A stretch of DNA of 5,629 nucleotides. It comes from Flavobacteriales bacterium UBA5869. Its GTDB lineage: Bacteria > Bacteroidota > Bacteroidia > Flavobacteriales_D > Crocinitomicaceae. A program made the translations under genes and the position numbers. The stretch spans positions 3,627 to 9,255 of the forward strand of contig DJFP01000024.1 of the NCBI GenBank assembly GCA_002432565.1, given 5' to 3'. The notes under the pieces were generated by a model. It ran no database searches. It was not told where the DNA came from and saw only the letters and a program-made list of their open reading frames with translations. Position 1 is the first letter of the stretch. Each line of letters begins with the position of its first letter. Positions 4,584 to 5,629 of the stretch are shown piece after piece.

Positions 4584-5629
4584 AACAATTCTCTTTGAGT
4601 CTTAAGGTACTTTTTATTTCGCACTCCTGCAACTATCGTTAATAACAGGAAGATTGCAATCGTAACCCATACATATCCCGGTAAATTCACAGATCCGTCG
4701 CCGTTAGCGTAAGAGTGTAATCCAACTAAAATGAAGTTTACTCCAAAGAAGGTGAACAAAATAGCGGCGTATCCCCACATAGCAGCAGCATTGAAGGCGA
4801 ATTTACCTTTCAATCCCGGAATGTATCTGAAATGCAGGATAATTGCGTAAACCAATACGGAAACCAGCGCCCATGTTTCTTTCGGGTCCCAGCCCCAATA
4901 CCTTCCCCAGGATTCGTTTGCCCAAATACCTCCAAGGAAAGTACCGATGGTAAGCATAAACAACCCAATTGTAATGGTCATTTCACTGACAGCCGTAAGC
5001 ACCGTAATATTCTTCGTTACTTCTGTTCCATTCCTGGTACTTCTTGTCAGGTAAAGAATAATATTGACAAAACTGATAATAAATCCAAGTCCCAGGAACC
5101 CGTAACTGCTGGTAATAATCGCCACGTGGATCATCAACCAATAACTTTTCAATACCGGCTGCAAAGGAGTAATTTCCGGATCCAGCAAATTCAACTGTGA
5201 AACAAAAATAAAGAACCAAGCCAGTAAAGCAGCTGCAGCCAAAATAACCACACTTACTCGTGAGAAGATAAATCCTGCCAATACAATTACCCAGGCAATG
5301 AAAACCATTGCTTCGTACCCGTCACTCCACGGAGCGTGCCCTGAAATCATACTTCTCATGACCAATCCTGCGCCATGATACAGGAAGATAATTCCCATCA
5401 GAACAAAAATCACTTTCCCGATAATCGAATAACGGCGATCCGATTTTTCAGAAGGATTGAAAAATACCCGAATGAAGAAGATGATCAACAAGATCAATGA
5501 AAACAGGATGTAAGAATTTCCTGCATTCTTAAAGATTTCCATTTTATTGTAAGAAACTTCCATTTTCACATGCGATTCGGATGGAAGAATAGATGCCGGG
5601 GCAATCGAACGCTGCATCTTCTTCAGATC
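4580..5629 (-). CDS. ccsA: Cytochrome c biogenesis protein, CcsA-type C-terminal domain (5' end outside window)
   Basis: The frame is open to the right edge, so this is the last 349 residues of a longer protein. Before the first membrane helix it reads SESHVKMEVSYNKMEIFKN, as expected for the linker of the large CcsB-CcsA fusions of Bacteroidota. The ATG at 5617 is therefore probably internal. About eight hydrophobic helices follow (visible-residue numbering). H85 lies in a helix. GHAPWSDGYEAMVF (97-110) is the CcsA-type loop. H168 is in SYWLMIHV. The haem-handling WWD motif, WANESWGRYWGWDPKETWA, covers about 236-254. H305 is in GLHSYAN. The paired histidines flanking the WWD domain are the haem ligands known in System II cytochrome c synthases. 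The role by family: moving haem across the cytoplasmic membrane and joining it to the CXXCH motifs of apocytochromes c in the periplasm. It is first of the three visible coupled genes; the promoter lies beyond the window. Confidence 0.93.
   Translation of the reverse strand, partial: DLKKMQRSIAPASILPSESHVKMEVSYNKMEIFKNAGNSYILFSLILLIIFFIRVFFNPSEKSDRRYSIIGKVIFVLMGIIFLYHGAGLVMRSMISGHAPWSDGYEAMVFIAWVIVLAGFIFSRVSVVILAAAALLAWFFIFVSQLNLLDPEITPLQPVLKSYWLMIHVAIITSSYGFLGLGFIISFVNIILYLTRSTRNGTEVTKNITVLTAVSEMTITIGLFMLTIGTFLGGIWANESWGRYWGWDPKETWALVSVLVYAIILHFRYIPGLKGKFAFNAAAMWGYAAILFTFFGVNFILVGLHSYANGDGSVNLPGYVWVTIAIFLLLTIVAGVRNKKYLKTQRELL

Noticed and set aside
4832..5200. 122-codon plus-strand open frame inside the ccsA-type gene
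   Set aside because: It is antisense to the WWD region and its translation has a biased, domainless composition.
5615..5617. ATG as the true start of the cytochrome biogenesis gene
   Set aside because: The frame stays open to the window edge, the sequence before the first helix looks like an internal linker, and the domain is usually part of a much longer fusion in this phylum.

Overview
The window looks like chromosomal DNA from a member of the Bacteroidota, most likely Flavobacteriales. A Fluviicola/Crocinitomicaceae-like organism is a plausible guess, but the family cannot be fixed without a search. The evidence is a type IX secretion system (T9SS) C-terminal sorting domain, a SusC/CarboxypepD_reg-type TonB-dependent receptor tail, a bacillithiol deacetylase (BshB1), a CcsA-type cytochrome c synthase tail with the look of the Bacteroidota CcsB-CcsA fusions, A-rich leaders without clear Shine-Dalgarno sites, and one TAnnTTTG-like promoter element.

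Layout. Bases 1-696 (+) are the 3' end of a TonB-dependent outer-membrane receptor, closed by a strong terminator built on a perfect 24-bp palindrome (720-754). A gene-free stretch of about 300 bp follows. Bases 1052-2668 (+) encode a secreted 538-residue repeat (probably beta-helix) protein with a signal peptide and a T9SS type A sorting domain, ending at a second clear terminator (2704-2736). A short spacer with a 16-bp palindrome and a possible promoter leads to 2887-3420 (+), a flavodoxin-fold NAD(P)H-dependent FMN reductase. The rest lies on the minus strand. Reading from the right edge, it is the C-terminal part of a CcsA-type cytochrome c biogenesis protein (5629-4580), a Cys-type glutathione peroxidase family protein (4583-4119), and bshB1 (4122-3403).

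How the genes fit together. The receptor and the secreted protein form a cell-surface pair of a type often seen side by side in Bacteroidota. The receptor would take up something across the outer membrane, and the T9SS protein would be displayed or released outside. Their substrate is unknown. The minus-strand genes overlap one another by exactly 4 bases (ATGA) at both junctions, so they very probably form one translationally coupled operon. It joins periplasmic haem attachment to cytochrome c with thiol peroxide defence and bacillithiol synthesis, a redox-homeostasis theme. The FMN reductase faces this operon and its last 18 bases overlap the end of bshB1, leaving no room for a terminator between them.

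No RNA genes, CRISPR arrays, insertion sequences or prophage parts were seen. No clearly new system is evident. The most interesting points are the coupled ccsA/peroxidase/bshB1 operon and the convergent overlap with the flavin reductase gene.
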